From Streptomyces sp. R28 (GTDB lineage: Bacteria; Actinomycetota; Actinomycetes; Streptomycetales; Streptomycetaceae): a stretch of 64,000 nucleotides of DNA. Shown here piece after piece: positions 56,325-64,000 of this stretch. Made by a program: the position numbers and the translations under genes. The first letter of the stretch is position 1, and each line of letters opens with the position of its first letter. The stretch covers positions 186,001 through 250,000 of the forward strand of contig NZ_CP163439.1 of NCBI RefSeq assembly GCF_041052385.1, read 5' to 3'. The notes beneath the pieces are model-generated. The model was given only the letters and a program-made list of their open reading frames with translations, made no database searches and was not told the DNA's origin.

Positions 56325-56761
56325 GTGGGATGCCACCTCTACCTGATGGCGCAGCCGCCCGGCCTGCCCGAGCGGCTGATCAGCACCGCCCCGGACGCCT
56401 TCTTCGGCCACTTTCTCGACATCTGGACGACCGACCCGAGGGCCGTACCGGCCGAGGTCCGCGCCGCCTACCTGGCGGCCTGCCGTGCGGCGGTGCGCCC
56501 TCGATCGTCGCCGACTACCGGGCCTTGGCCGGCGTCGACATCGAGCACGACCGGGCCGACCGGGCTGCCGGAACCCGGCTGCGGATGCCGGTCGGCGTGC
56601 TCCAGCAGGACTCGGGCTCAGCCCTCGGCTTCGACGCCGCCGTGCTGTGGCGTGCCTGGGCGCCCGACCTGCGGCACACCACGGTCACGTGCGGCCACTT
56701 CATGGCCGAGGAGGCGCCCGACGACATCGCCGAAGCGCTACGGGACCTGCTCGCCCGCTGA
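56325..56761 (+). pseudogene. Haloacetate dehalogenase-type alpha/beta hydrolase, truncated and frameshifted
   Basis: Two plus-strand frames join into the C-terminal half of a fluoroacetate/haloacetate dehalogenase-like hydrolase. The first gives LMAQPPGLPERLISTAPDAF and PAEVRAAYLAACRAAV; after a frame change near 56495 the second gives IVADYRALAGVDIEHDRADR and the His-containing TCGHFMAEEAP, ending at 56761. A net loss of one (or four) bases explains the shift. The N-terminal half with the nucleophilic Asp is absent upstream, where the NRPS promoter lies. Non-functional remnant. Confidence 0.6.
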
Positions 56762-56784
56762 CGCGGTGAGCTCACCTGCGGCTG

Positions 56785-57759
56785 CTACCAGCGCCCCGGT
56801 TCGGTCCCGGTGATCGGCTCCGAAGGTTTGCCGTCCACACCGACCGGCACGTCACCGGTGAGCATGACCCGGTGCATGGTGCGGGGGAAGTCGAGGTGGA
56901 CGTTGTCGCTCGGGGCGAGGTGGATGGTGGCCCGGTTGTCCCAGAAGGCCACGCTGCCGGGTTCCCAGCGGAAGCGGACCGTGTACTCGGGCCGTACCGC
57001 CTGTTCCAGCAGCATGTCGAGGATCGCCCGGCTCTCGGCACGCGAGAGGTCGGTGATCTGCTCGACGTAGTAGCCGTTGACGTACAGCACCCGCTCCCCC
57101 GTCTCCGGGTGGACGCGCACCAGCGGATGCAGCGAGGCCACCTGATGGTCCAGCAGATGGCGGACGTAGGCGTCGTCGCCGGGCCGCGGCTGGTAGCCGA
57201 CGCCGAGGCGGTGCTCGACGCGGAGGCCGTCCACGAACTCCCTGACCGGGCCGGAGAGTCCGGCGTACGCGGCTGCGAGGTTCGACCAGGTCGTGTCGCC
57301 GCCGTACGGCGGTACGGTCTCGGCGCGCAGGATCGTCGCCGCGGGCGGGTCGATGCGGGCGCCGTGGTCGCAGTGCCAGCCGCGCAGCAGGGTGTGGCGG
57401 CGGCGTTGCAGCCACTCGTCGTGCTCCATGCCGAACTTCCCGCCCAGCTCCAGGCGGTCGGCGGTCGTCTCGACCTCGGGGAAGTCGGCCGGCGAGGCAC
57501 TCCCCCGCTTGCGCAGGACGACCGGTTCGCCGAAGCGGCTCGCGAACGCCACATGTCCGCAGTGGTCCAGCCGCTGCCCGCGGAAGAACACCACCTTCCA
57601 GCGCAGCACCGCCGCCCGGATCGCGGCGACCACGGCGTCGTCGAGCTCTCCGGCCAGGTCGACGCCCGCGATCTCCGCCCCGATGTGTCCGGCGACCGGT
57701 TTCACCTCGATCCCCGCGACCTGCTCCGTCCCGTCCGCTGTGGCCCTGTCCGTCGTCAT
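56785..57759 (-). CDS. TauD/TfdA-family Fe(II)/2-oxoglutarate dioxygenase
   Basis: A 324-residue alpha-ketoglutarate-dependent dioxygenase. The facial triad is visible as the HxD pair in RGWHCDHGAR and the distal His in FPRTMHRVMLTGD; Arg for 2-oxoglutarate follows in TMHR. N-terminal VKPVAGHIGAEIAGVDLAGE is the family signature. Members hydroxylate taurine, alkyl sulfates, 2,4-D or natural-product amino acids. ATG 57759 is chosen because the upstream extension is non-homologous. It lies upstream of the megasynthase on the same strand but the pseudogene separates them, so a tailoring role is only possible. Confidence 0.9.
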   Translation of the reverse strand: MTTDRATADGTEQVAGIEVKPVAGHIGAEIAGVDLAGELDDAVVAAIRAAVLRWKVVFFRGQRLDHCGHVAFASRFGEPVVLRKRGSASPADFPEVETTADRLELGGKFGMEHDEWLQRRRHTLLRGWHCDHGARIDPPAATILRAETVPPYGGDTTWSNLAAAYAGLSGPVREFVDGLRVEHRLGVGYQPRPGDDAYVRHLLDHQVASLHPLVRVHPETGERVLYVNGYYVEQITDLSRAESRAILDMLLEQAVRPEYTVRFRWEPGSVAFWDNRATIHLAPSDNVHLDFPRTMHRVMLTGDVPVGVDGKPSEPITGTEPGRW

Positions 57760-57928
57760 GCCCGCTCCGTCGGTCGTCCGTCCGCACCGGCTCCGGTCCG
57801 AGCCGGTTCCCCGAAGATCGTGACAGTGTTTGGCGGCGCGGGCGACAGGGCCCATCTCCCAGCCCGTCACCAAGCCGATCGCGGGCCCTTCACCTCGCCG
57901 TCCGTCTCGCCGTTCGCGCGCCCGTCGC

Positions 57929-58534
57929 CTACGCGGCTCGCACGTCGACGCCCGCCAGGACCAGGTCCGCCACCTCGTTCGCCGAGCGCCCTCCCGTGTC
58001 GATCCGCACCAGGCCGTGCCGGTCGACGGCTTGCGCCATCAGTTCCTGGTAGCGCTCGGTGCGGGCGAGGAACTTGTCCACCAAGTACCGCTCCTGATCG
58101 GCCAGTTCGTCGTAGCGGGCCGATGCCCGAATCCGCTCGCGCAGGGCCGTGTCGTCCGCCGTGAGCCATACGGCCCGTGCGTGCGGCACGGTCAGCCGGG
58201 CCACGCGAGCGGGCCAGAGCGCGGAGCCCTCCAGGACCAGGCCCGGTCCGCGCCCGGTCGCGTGGTCGGTGATCAGTTCCTCGATGCGCGGCCACAGGCG
58301 TGCGTAGTGGTCGAGCACCGAGCGGATCAGCTCGTCGACGTCGAGGGTGGCGTAGTGCTCGGCGACATGCGGCGGCGGCACCCACTCCGGCGTCCGCCAG
58401 GGCCGCCCCGGATGACGGGCCAGCAGGTCCGTCGAGCGGCAGTCGAACCCGAGCCGCTGCGCGGCGGCCCGGGCCACGGTCGACTTGCCGGTGTGGGACG
58501 TTCCCCCGATGAGCACCACGCGCACGTCCTGCAT
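57929..58534 (-). CDS. P-loop kinase-like protein (AAA/2-phosphoglycerate kinase-like)
   Basis: A 201-residue P-loop protein. Walker A is LIGGTSHTGKSTVARAAA near the N-terminus; DCRSTDLLARHPG resembles a nucleoside/phosphotransfer kinase substrate loop; LVLEGSALWPARVARL is the Walker B-like strand; ERIRASARYDELADQER forms a lid. This pattern fits AAA_33 or 2-phosphoglycerate-kinase-like proteins common in actinomycetes, mostly uncharacterised. ATG 58534. It begins 14 bp after the GH32 stop on the same strand, so it may be the second gene of that transcript. Substrate unknown. Confidence 0.8.
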   Translation of the reverse strand: MQDVRVVLIGGTSHTGKSTVARAAAQRLGFDCRSTDLLARHPGRPWRTPEWVPPPHVAEHYATLDVDELIRSVLDHYARLWPRIEELITDHATGRGPGLVLEGSALWPARVARLTVPHARAVWLTADDTALRERIRASARYDELADQERYLVDKFLARTERYQELMAQAVDRHGLVRIDTGGRSANEVADLVLAGVDVRAA

Positions 58535-58548
58535 GCCGGCGACCCTAC

Positions 58549-60138
58549 TCAACGCACCGTGAACTCCCGTATCACCGTGTTCCGGAACACCGCCGTGCCG
58601 TCGATCGTGAACAGCGCGAGGCCCGTGTCGGCCGGGTCCGGGAAGACCTCGGTCGAGTGCACGTACCGGCCGTCGTCCACGAACATCTCGATGGACGTAC
58701 GGTCGATCAGGATGCGCAGCCGCACCGTACCCGCGGACGCGTCGAAGGGGCTCCGGCTCTCCTGCCACCGGCCGGTGCTGTCGGGGCTCACGGTGTATCC
58801 GCGGTTGACGAAGGCGTAGTCGCGGTAGATCCCGGCGTCGATGTGACGTCCACCGTCGGAGGAGCGCCGCAACTGGAGCCCCGCGCCGGCCAGTTGGTCC
58901 CAGGTGAGGTCGGTGGACACCTCGTACGCGGTGCCCGTGTAGTCGAGGAGGAGGGTTCCGTCGACCTCCAGGTCGCCGAGGTCGACCGTGCGGGAGACAT
59001 GGGCGTCGAGACCGGCGGCCGGCTGGGAGGCGAGATAGTACGTGCCGTCCACCGCCCGCTTCAGCGTGACCTCGCGGACGATGGAGTCGGTGCCGTTGAA
59101 GCCGTCGCACTCCATGGTGGGCGTGGTGTTGGCGTAGTCCCAGTGGTTCATCCAGCCGATCGCGTACCGTGCCGCCGGATCGAGCGTGCCGCCGCCATCC
59201 CGCTTCTCGAAAGTGACGGCCGCGTACCAGTCCCAGCCGTGGTCGAGCCACTGCGGGTCGCTCCGGTCGGGCGTGAACGTGGTGCCGTCGAAGGACCCCG
59301 TCCAGTAGGCGAATGTGCTCGGCAGCCCGGATCCCTTCCCGTTGGCGCTCACACCCAGCACCCACTTCCAGGTGCCGTCAGCCGCCCGGATGCGGAACAG
59401 GTCCGGGCACTCCAGCACGCCGATGCCGCCCTTGATGAAGCCGCTGACGTACGTCCACGACTTGAGGTCGGCGGAGTGGTAGAAGCCCACTTTGTCGTTC
59501 TCGGCGAGGGTCATCACCCAGCGCCCGCGCTCCTCGTCGCGGATGACCTTGGGGTCGCGGAAGTCCCGGACGCCGGGGTTGGGCAGGACGGGGTCGGTGC
59601 CGTGGTTGGTGAACGTACGGCCGCCGTCGGTCGAGTAGTACAGGTACTGCGCCTGGGTGGCATCGTCGGGTGCCATGGTGGCGAGGACGATCACCGCGCC
59701 CGCGCCGAAGCCCGCCGTGTTGTCGGTGTCGATCACCGCCGAGCCGGACCAGACGTCGCCGTTGGGTGTGGTGTCCTTCGGCACGGCGATCCCGCGGTCG
59801 GTGAAGGAGACCAGGTCGGTGCTGGTCGCCAGGCGCCAGGCCGTGCCGGCGGTCGTGCCGCCCGCCGAGTAGTCGGGGTTGTAGAGGTAGTAGTAGTGAT
59901 ACTCGCCGTCGATCCACACCGGCCGTTGCGGGTCGTTCATCCACTGGTCGGGGACCGTGAAGTGGTACTCGGCGCGGTAGCTGCCGGTGCAGGCGGCGGC
60001 CGTCGTGGACGCGGCCCGCGCTGACGCCGCCGACGCGGATCTCGAACCGGCGGGAAGTAACGCGCCGGCCGCGCCCACGGCCGAGGCGACGAACAACGAC
60101 CTTCTGGATATTCCGGATGTGCCGGATATGCCACGCAC
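58549..60138 (-). CDS. Tat-exported GH32 fructanase (levanase/inulinase-like)
   Basis: A 529-residue secreted beta-fructosidase. A Tat signal (SRRSLFVASAVGAAGALLP, cleaved near SASA) precedes the GH32 five-bladed propeller: WMNDPQ with nucleophile Asp69, VRDFRDPKV (transition-state Asp), LECPDLF (acid/base Glu), then a beta-sandwich ending FVDDGRYVHSTEVF. It releases fructose from levan, inulin or sucrose-type substrates outside the cell. The GTG at 60138 is supported by AAAGGAG seven bases upstream and by the promoter at 60260-60288, which lies inside the longer frame. It is divergent from the ABC importer that would take up its products. Confidence 0.92.
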   Translation of the reverse strand: MRGISGTSGISRRSLFVASAVGAAGALLPAGSRSASAASARAASTTAAACTGSYRAEYHFTVPDQWMNDPQRPVWIDGEYHYYYLYNPDYSAGGTTAGTAWRLATSTDLVSFTDRGIAVPKDTTPNGDVWSGSAVIDTDNTAGFGAGAVIVLATMAPDDATQAQYLYYSTDGGRTFTNHGTDPVLPNPGVRDFRDPKVIRDEERGRWVMTLAENDKVGFYHSADLKSWTYVSGFIKGGIGVLECPDLFRIRAADGTWKWVLGVSANGKGSGLPSTFAYWTGSFDGTTFTPDRSDPQWLDHGWDWYAAVTFEKRDGGGTLDPAARYAIGWMNHWDYANTTPTMECDGFNGTDSIVREVTLKRAVDGTYYLASQPAAGLDAHVSRTVDLGDLEVDGTLLLDYTGTAYEVSTDLTWDQLAGAGLQLRRSSDGGRHIDAGIYRDYAFVNRGYTVSPDSTGRWQESRSPFDASAGTVRLRILIDRTSIEMFVDDGRYVHSTEVFPDPADTGLALFTIDGTAVFRNTVIREFTVR

Positions 60139-60259
60139 AGTGCGGCTCCTTTCCCTGACAGCTTCGTCAGGACTGCGGCTCATGGAGATCCGAACCGGAT
60201 CGGAACTGGCCCGCCGGAACCGGAGTCGTTCAATCCCGGACCGGTCGGCCTGGATCGGA

Positions 60260-60288
60260 ACTGTGAGGCCTAACTCGTTAAAGGTCAA
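60260..60288 (-). promoter_or_regulatory. Promoter of the secreted GH32 gene
   Basis: On the minus strand TTGACC (60288-60283) and CACAGT (60265-60260) are 17 bp apart. The spacer contains palindromic site A (60267-60280), so a bound repressor would block polymerase directly. Confidence 0.6.
60267..60280. promoter_or_regulatory. Operator A of the fructan locus
   Basis: GGCCTAACTCGTTA, with TAAC/GTTA arms 2 bp apart. Its 12-mer GGCCTAACTCGT recurs inverted in site B. It lies between -35 and -10 of the GH32 promoter. Confidence 0.6.
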
Positions 60289-60302
60289 GCCGTTCACGAC
60301 TC

Positions 60303-60332
60303 TTGACAGGGTCGCGATGGCCTTCAGATCAT
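60303..60332 (+). promoter_or_regulatory. Promoter of the ABC transporter operon
   Basis: A perfect -35 TTGACA (60303-60308) and a weak -10 GATCAT (60327-60332), 18 bp apart. The start point would be near 60340, followed by operator site B and the substrate-binding-protein ATG at 60375. Confidence 0.5.
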
Positions 60333-60351
60333 CTGGGCATCAGATTCTGGC

Positions 60352-60367
60352 TAACACGAGTTAGGCC
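60352..60367. promoter_or_regulatory. Operator B of the fructan locus
   Basis: TAACACGAGTTAGGCC: TAAC/GTTA arms 4 bp apart, and the reverse complement of the GGCCTAACTCGT block of site A. It sits just downstream of the predicted start of the transporter operon. The cognate regulator is not in this window. Confidence 0.6.
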
Positions 60368-60374
60368 CGTTCAG

Positions 60375-61784
60375 ATGACCGACTCGCACCTCCCCCGCCG
60401 CACCCTGCTGCGGTACGGCGCCTACGGCGCGGGAGCCGCCGCGCTGGCCGGTACCGCCGCCAGCTGGGACCGGCTCACCGGAGCCGACATACCCGGCCGC
60501 GACGACGGCTCGCTCGTCGTCGCCACGCTCGGCCCCGCCTACGGCCCGGAGGCCATCCGCACGCTCACCGAGGGCTTCAAGCAGGTCCATCCCGACATCA
60601 AGCTCCGCATCAATGCCGTGCAGGCCGTCGACTGGTCGGACTTCTTCGCGAAGATCCTCACCCAGATCGCGGCGGGCACCGCTCCCGACCTCGTGTACGT
60701 CGCCACCGAGGGCGTCCAGCTGTTCGCGCAGCGCCTCGGGGTCCCGCTCGACGACTGGGTGAAGCGGGACGCCGAGGAGCTGCGCGAGTACTTCGCCGAC
60801 GTCCATCCCTCGCTGGTGGAGTCGATGATGTACGAGGGGAGCCTCTACCAGCTGCCGGTCGAGTTCAACGCGGCCGACATGTACCTCAACAACCAGGTGC
60901 TGAAGCGGGCGGGCGCGGACTTCCCGGCGGCCGACTGGAGCCGCGACGACTTCACCGCGCTGCTGCGGGACATGAAGAAGTCCAGCGGCTCCCAGTTCAC
61001 GCCGTACTTCTGGACCAACCGCCTGTGGGGCGGCGTGGTGCCGTGGCTGTTCGCCAACGACACCAACCTGCTCGCCGAGTCCAAGGCACCGGGCGGAGCC
61101 TGGCTGTGGGACTCCTTCTATCCGGCCGCCCAGCGGCAGGGGCGCGGGGGCGGCTTCCGGTGGACGACGCCGCAGGCCACCGACGCGCGTGTGGAGGAGG
61201 CGTACGACTATCTCGCCTCCCTCGTCCAGGAGGGCCTGTGCAGCCGGCCCGAGGGCGGCAACGGCCAGAACCTCATCGGTGTGTTCTCCAACGGCCGGGT
61301 CGGCGTCACTCCCGCGGGCGGCTTCTGGGCGGGCGGTCTGCATCTGGCCGGAATGAAGGCGGACTCCTTCGACGTGCAGTACTTCCCGCGCTGGCGCACC
61401 CAGCGCATGCAGTACGGCGCCGCCGGCTACGCGCTGCTGCGCACCTCGAAGCGGCAGGAGGAGGCCTGGGAGTTCATCAAGTACGCCGCCCGCCGCGACA
61501 CCCTGATGCGACTGTTCGAGACCAACCAGACCACCCCGGCGCGCCGCTCCATGCTGACCGCCGACCGTTACCGGGAGACCGGCCCGGGCCGCTGGCAGGT
61601 CTTCTACGACACCCTCGACAAGTTCCCCGACACCGGGCCGATCCCCGCGCCGCCGCAGGTCGCCGAGGTCGAGCAGGTGCTGCTCAAGCACACCGGTACC
61701 GCCCTGTCCTCGCGGCGCTCGGTGGCCCCCGCGTTGCGCCGGATGCAGAGCGACCTGGAGAAGGCCATGGAGCGTGACGTATGA
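60375..61784 (+). CDS. ABC transporter sugar-binding lipoprotein/Tat protein
   Basis: A 469-residue extracellular solute-binding protein (family 1). The N-terminus LPRRTLLRYGAYGAGAAALA is a Tat-type signal; no clear lipobox Cys is visible, so anchoring is uncertain. The mature part has VVATLGPAYGPEAIRTLTEG, LTQIAAGTAPDLVYVATEG and QLPVEFNAADMYLNN, typical of oligosaccharide binders. First gene of the fructan uptake operon; it would capture fructose or fructo-oligosaccharides released by the secreted GH32. Stop overlaps the permease start (ATGA). Confidence 0.9.
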   Translation: MTDSHLPRRTLLRYGAYGAGAAALAGTAASWDRLTGADIPGRDDGSLVVATLGPAYGPEAIRTLTEGFKQVHPDIKLRINAVQAVDWSDFFAKILTQIAAGTAPDLVYVATEGVQLFAQRLGVPLDDWVKRDAEELREYFADVHPSLVESMMYEGSLYQLPVEFNAADMYLNNQVLKRAGADFPAADWSRDDFTALLRDMKKSSGSQFTPYFWTNRLWGGVVPWLFANDTNLLAESKAPGGAWLWDSFYPAAQRQGRGGGFRWTTPQATDARVEEAYDYLASLVQEGLCSRPEGGNGQNLIGVFSNGRVGVTPAGGFWAGGLHLAGMKADSFDVQYFPRWRTQRMQYGAAGYALLRTSKRQEEAWEFIKYAARRDTLMRLFETNQTTPARRSMLTADRYRETGPGRWQVFYDTLDKFPDTGPIPAPPQVAEVEQVLLKHTGTALSSRRSVAPALRRMQSDLEKAMERDV

Positions 61785-62734
61785 CGAACACCCAGATACC
61801 GGCCGTACGACCGAAGCAGCCGGCCGCGCCACCGGCCCCGGCACCCCGTTCCTCCGCCCGCGACCGTGGCACCCGGCTGCTGGCCACGCTGTTCCTGGCG
61901 CCCACGATCGTCGGCATCGTCGTCTTCACGGTCGTGCCGATCGCCGGCTCGGTGGTGCTGAGCCTCTTCCACTGGAACGTGATCGACGATCCGCGCTTCG
62001 CCGGGGCCGCCAACTACCGTGAGGTCTTCACCGATTCGACGGTGCTGGTGTCCTTCGGCAACACGCTGGTGTTCATGGTGTTCGCCGTCGCGCTGCAACT
62101 GCTGATCGCCCTGGTGCTGGCGCTGGCGGTGAACGGGCGGATGCCGGTGTGGCTGCGCTCGGTGTTCCGGTCGGCGTTCTTCTTCCCGCTGGTGCTGTCC
62201 GCCGCGTCGATCTCGGTGGTGATGAAGTACCTGTTCAACCAGGACTTCGGGGTCGTGAACTGGCTGCTCGGGCTGGTCGGGGTCGCGCCGGTGCCGTGGC
62301 TGACGTCCGAGAACGCGGCGATGGCCACGGTGGTCCTGGTCTACGTGTGGCAGCAGTTCGGGTTCTCGTTCCTGCTGTTCGTCGGCGGTCTGAACAACAT
62401 CCCCAAGGAGGTGCACGAGGCCGCCTCCCTCGACGGCGCGACCGGCCTGCGCAAGCACATCGGCATCACGCTGCCCCTGCTGTCGCCCACACTGCTGGTG
62501 GCGTCGGTGGTCGGCATCATCAACGCGCTCCAGGTCTTCGAGCAGCCGTACGTCCTCACCAACGGCGGGCCCGGTGACGCCACCCGGACCGTGGTGATGG
62601 TCATCTACGAGAGCGCCTTCGAGCAGCTGCGCTTCGGTGAGGCCTCGGCGGTGGGTGTGCTGCTGTTCGTGCTGATCATGGCGGTGACCGCCCTCCAGTT
62701 CCGGCTCAGCCGGCGTTTCGTCCACTACCAGTGA
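61781..62734 (+). CDS. ABC sugar permease (MalF/UgpA-type)
   Basis: A 317-residue inner-membrane permease with six helices. The ATPase-contacting EAA loop is EVHEAASLDGATGLRKHIGITLPLL. The N-terminal cytoplasmic Pro/Ala-rich tail precedes helix 1 (ATLFLAPTIVGIVVFTVVP). The ending [12 protein letters not shown] is typical of the MalF/UgpA group. It is translationally coupled to both neighbours. The ATPase subunit is not encoded here; many streptomycete sugar importers use the shared MsiK ATPase. Confidence 0.93.
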   Translation: MTNTQIPAVRPKQPAAPPAPAPRSSARDRGTRLLATLFLAPTIVGIVVFTVVPIAGSVVLSLFHWNVIDDPRFAGAANYREVFTDSTVLVSFGNTLVFMVFAVALQLLIALVLALAVNGRMPVWLRSVFRSAFFFPLVLSAASISVVMKYLFNQDFGVVNWLLGLVGVAPVPWLTSENAAMATVVLVYVWQQFGFSFLLFVGGLNNIPKEVHEAASLDGATGLRKHIGITLPLLSPTLLVASVVGIINALQVFEQPYVLTNGGPGDATRTVVMVIYESAFEQLRFGEASAVGVLLFVLIMAVTALQFRLSRRFVHYQ

Positions 62735-63603
62735 GCCGGGTGAGTCCCTTGAGCCAAGCAACCCTGTCCCTGAGCCGCACCCGGCACTCCCTCGCGCCGT
62801 GGGCCCGGATCGCCGCGCTGGCCGTGTGCGCGCTGCTGACCCTGGGCCCGGTCATCTGGACCGTCTCCACGTCGCTGCGCACCCCCGCCGAGGCCTTCGA
62901 CCTGCCGCCGAAACTCATCCCGACGGATCCGTCCACGGAGGCGTACAGCGGGGTCTTCGACCAGATCGACGTCTGGCTGCTCGCCCTGAACTCGACGCTG
63001 GTGACCGCGCTGATCGCGGTGGGCCAGATGATCACGGCGGGGCTTGCGGGGTACGCCTTCGCACGCCTGGAGTTCCGGTTCAAGAAGCCGCTGTTCGGGC
63101 TGGTGCTGGCGACGATGATGGTGCCGTTGCAGGTCACCATCGTGCCGGTGTTCCTGGTGCTGAAGTCGATGGGCCTGACCGACACCCTGCTCGCCCTGAT
63201 CATCCCGGCCTTCCCGACCGCCTTCGGGACCTTCCTGATGCGCCAGTACTTCCTGGGCATGCCGAAGGACCTCGGTGAGGCGGCGATGCTGGACGGCTGC
63301 GGGCCCTGGCGGATCTTCCGCTCCGTGTACGCGCCGCTGGCCGCGCCCGGTCTGGCGATCGTGGGCGTACTGGCCTTCAACTACCACTGGAACGAGTTCT
63401 TCCGCCCGCTGATCCTCGAGACCTCCGGGCAAAACTACACGCTCCCGCTGGGCCTGGTCTCCCTCCAGGGCAACCTGGGTACCGGCTCCATCTCGGTGGT
63501 GCTCGCCGGTGTCGTCCTCTCCATGATCCCCGCCGTCGCCGTGTTCGTCGTCGGTCAGCGCCCTCTCCGCGAGGGCATCACGTCCGCAGGAGTCAACCGT
63601 TGA
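62731..63603 (+). CDS. ABC sugar permease (MalG/UgpE-type)
   Basis: A 290-residue permease partner. Helix 1 is [19 protein letters not shown], followed by a periplasmic loop, [19 protein letters not shown], the EAA-type loop [18 protein letters not shown] and a final helix ending [21 protein letters not shown] at 62731 overlaps the previous stop. It pairs with the preceding permease to form the membrane channel of the fructan importer. Confidence 0.93.
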   Translation: MSRVSPLSQATLSLSRTRHSLAPWARIAALAVCALLTLGPVIWTVSTSLRTPAEAFDLPPKLIPTDPSTEAYSGVFDQIDVWLLALNSTLVTALIAVGQMITAGLAGYAFARLEFRFKKPLFGLVLATMMVPLQVTIVPVFLVLKSMGLTDTLLALIIPAFPTAFGTFLMRQYFLGMPKDLGEAAMLDGCGPWRIFRSVYAPLAAPGLAIVGVLAFNYHWNEFFRPLILETSGQNYTLPLGLVSLQGNLGTGSISVVLAGVVLSMIPAVAVFVVGQRPLREGITSAGVNR

Positions 63604-64000
63604 GCCTCACCGCTCAGTCCACGGACCCCAGCGCCCCGCGCTTCCGGGTCCGGCCCCCCGCCAACTGGATCAACGACCCGAACGGGCCCTTCCGTTGGCG
63701 GGACCGGTACCACCTCTTCTACCAGCACAACCCCGACGCCCCGGTGCACGCGAACGTCCACTGGGGGCATGTCTCCAGCCACGACCTCGTGCACTGGGAG
63801 CACCATCCGATCGCGCTCGCCCCGACGCCCGGCGGCCCGGACGAGGCGGGCTGCTGGTCGGGCTGCGTGGTCGACGACGACGGCGTGCCGACGGCCGTGT
63901 ACACGGGCGTCGACCGGCATCACACCGGGCTCGGCTCCATCTGCCTGGCGCGGGCACTGGTGCCGGAGGACGAGACGCTGACCGACTTCAGGCCGCTGCC
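63600..64000 (+). CDS. Cytoplasmic GH32 beta-fructofuranosidase (cut by right edge)
   Basis: The first 133 codons of a second GH32 enzyme, without a signal peptide. [16 protein letters not shown] holds the nucleophile Asp, followed by [28 protein letters not shown] and [12 protein letters not shown], all propeller-blade-1 and -2 motifs of sucrose/fructan hydrolases. The TTG start overlaps the permease stop and has GGAG seven bases upstream. It would split imported oligofructosides inside the cell, completing the pathway begun by the secreted GH32. The gene continues beyond the window. Confidence 0.9.
   Translation, partial: MSLTAQSTDPSAPRFRVRPPANWINDPNGPFRWRDRYHLFYQHNPDAPVHANVHWGHVSSHDLVHWEHHPIALAPTPGGPDEAGCWSGCVVDDDGVPTAVYTGVDRHHTGLGSICLARALVPEDETLTDFRPL

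Noticed and set aside
56094..56411. 105-codon minus-strand frame upstream of the megasynthase
   Set aside because: No domain or ribosome site; it overlaps the dehalogenase remnant on the other strand.
60139..60297. Upstream start for the secreted GH32 at 60297 or 60183
   Set aside because: The 60297 start lies upstream of the predicted promoter, and both would bury the Tat signal; the GTG at 60138 has a strong ribosome site.

Overview
The window is about 70% GC, with tightly packed genes joined by ATGA/GTGA overlaps and many GTG starts. It carries a conservon (cvnABCDE), Tat-exported glycosidases and two very large carrier-protein megasynthases. All of this points to a chromosomal segment of a Streptomyces or close relative. 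No rRNA, tRNA, CRISPR array, insertion sequence or phage gene was seen.

Layout. (1) 1-13.5 kb, minus strand: a stand-alone fatty-acyl-AMP ligase (FAAL) followed by a giant type I PKS (ACP-KS-AT-DH-KR-ACP-KS-AT-DH-KR-ACP-C) that runs off the left edge. Upstream lie a promoter-proximal inverted repeat, a possible small minus-strand gene and an intrinsic terminator. (2) 14.2-19.7 kb, plus: conservon cvnA-E, whose first P450 is of the CYP157 type without an ExxR arginine, plus a second, canonical P450; a PucR-like regulator converges on it. (3) 21.5-25.8 kb: a Tat-exported GH97 enzyme and a LacI regulator that share an identical operator, then decayed genes (a frameshifted AbfB/CBM42 domain and a membrane-protein fragment). 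(4) 26-34.8 kb: housekeeping and catabolic genes (YciO/YrdC-like, dienelactone hydrolase, HAD phosphatase, DUF899, FAD monooxygenase, two MFS exporters, arginase-family protein). (5) 35-39.7 kb: an AraC regulator beside an FMO-SDR-ALDH operon, recalling the mycobacterial virS/mymA locus. (6) 40-43.7 kb: MHYT membrane protein, metallophosphoesterase and LLM flavin monooxygenase. (7) 43.6-56 kb, minus: a single 4,126-residue FAAL-ACP-KS-AT-KR-ACP-C-A-PCP-C megasynthase ending in a Rossmann domain that resembles cyanobacterial acyl-ACP reductase (AAR), with no thioesterase. A dehalogenase pseudogene, a TauD-like dioxygenase and a P-loop kinase-like protein follow. (8) 58.5-64 kb: a fructan locus with a secreted GH32 divergent from an ABC sugar transporter and a second, cytoplasmic GH32 cut by the right edge. 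Paired palindromes sit in the divergent promoters.

How it fits together. Both megasynthases are primed by adenylate-forming acyl ligases and so probably make lipidated products: a methyl-branched polyenoyl chain handed to a condensation domain in locus 1, and a 3-hydroxyacyl-aminoacyl chain in locus 7. The AAR-like domain suggests reductive release to an aldehyde, which is the most novel-looking feature here. About 30 kb of apparently unrelated genes separate the two loci, so I treat them as probably distinct clusters. The sugar genes form two self-contained, repressor-controlled utilisation units.
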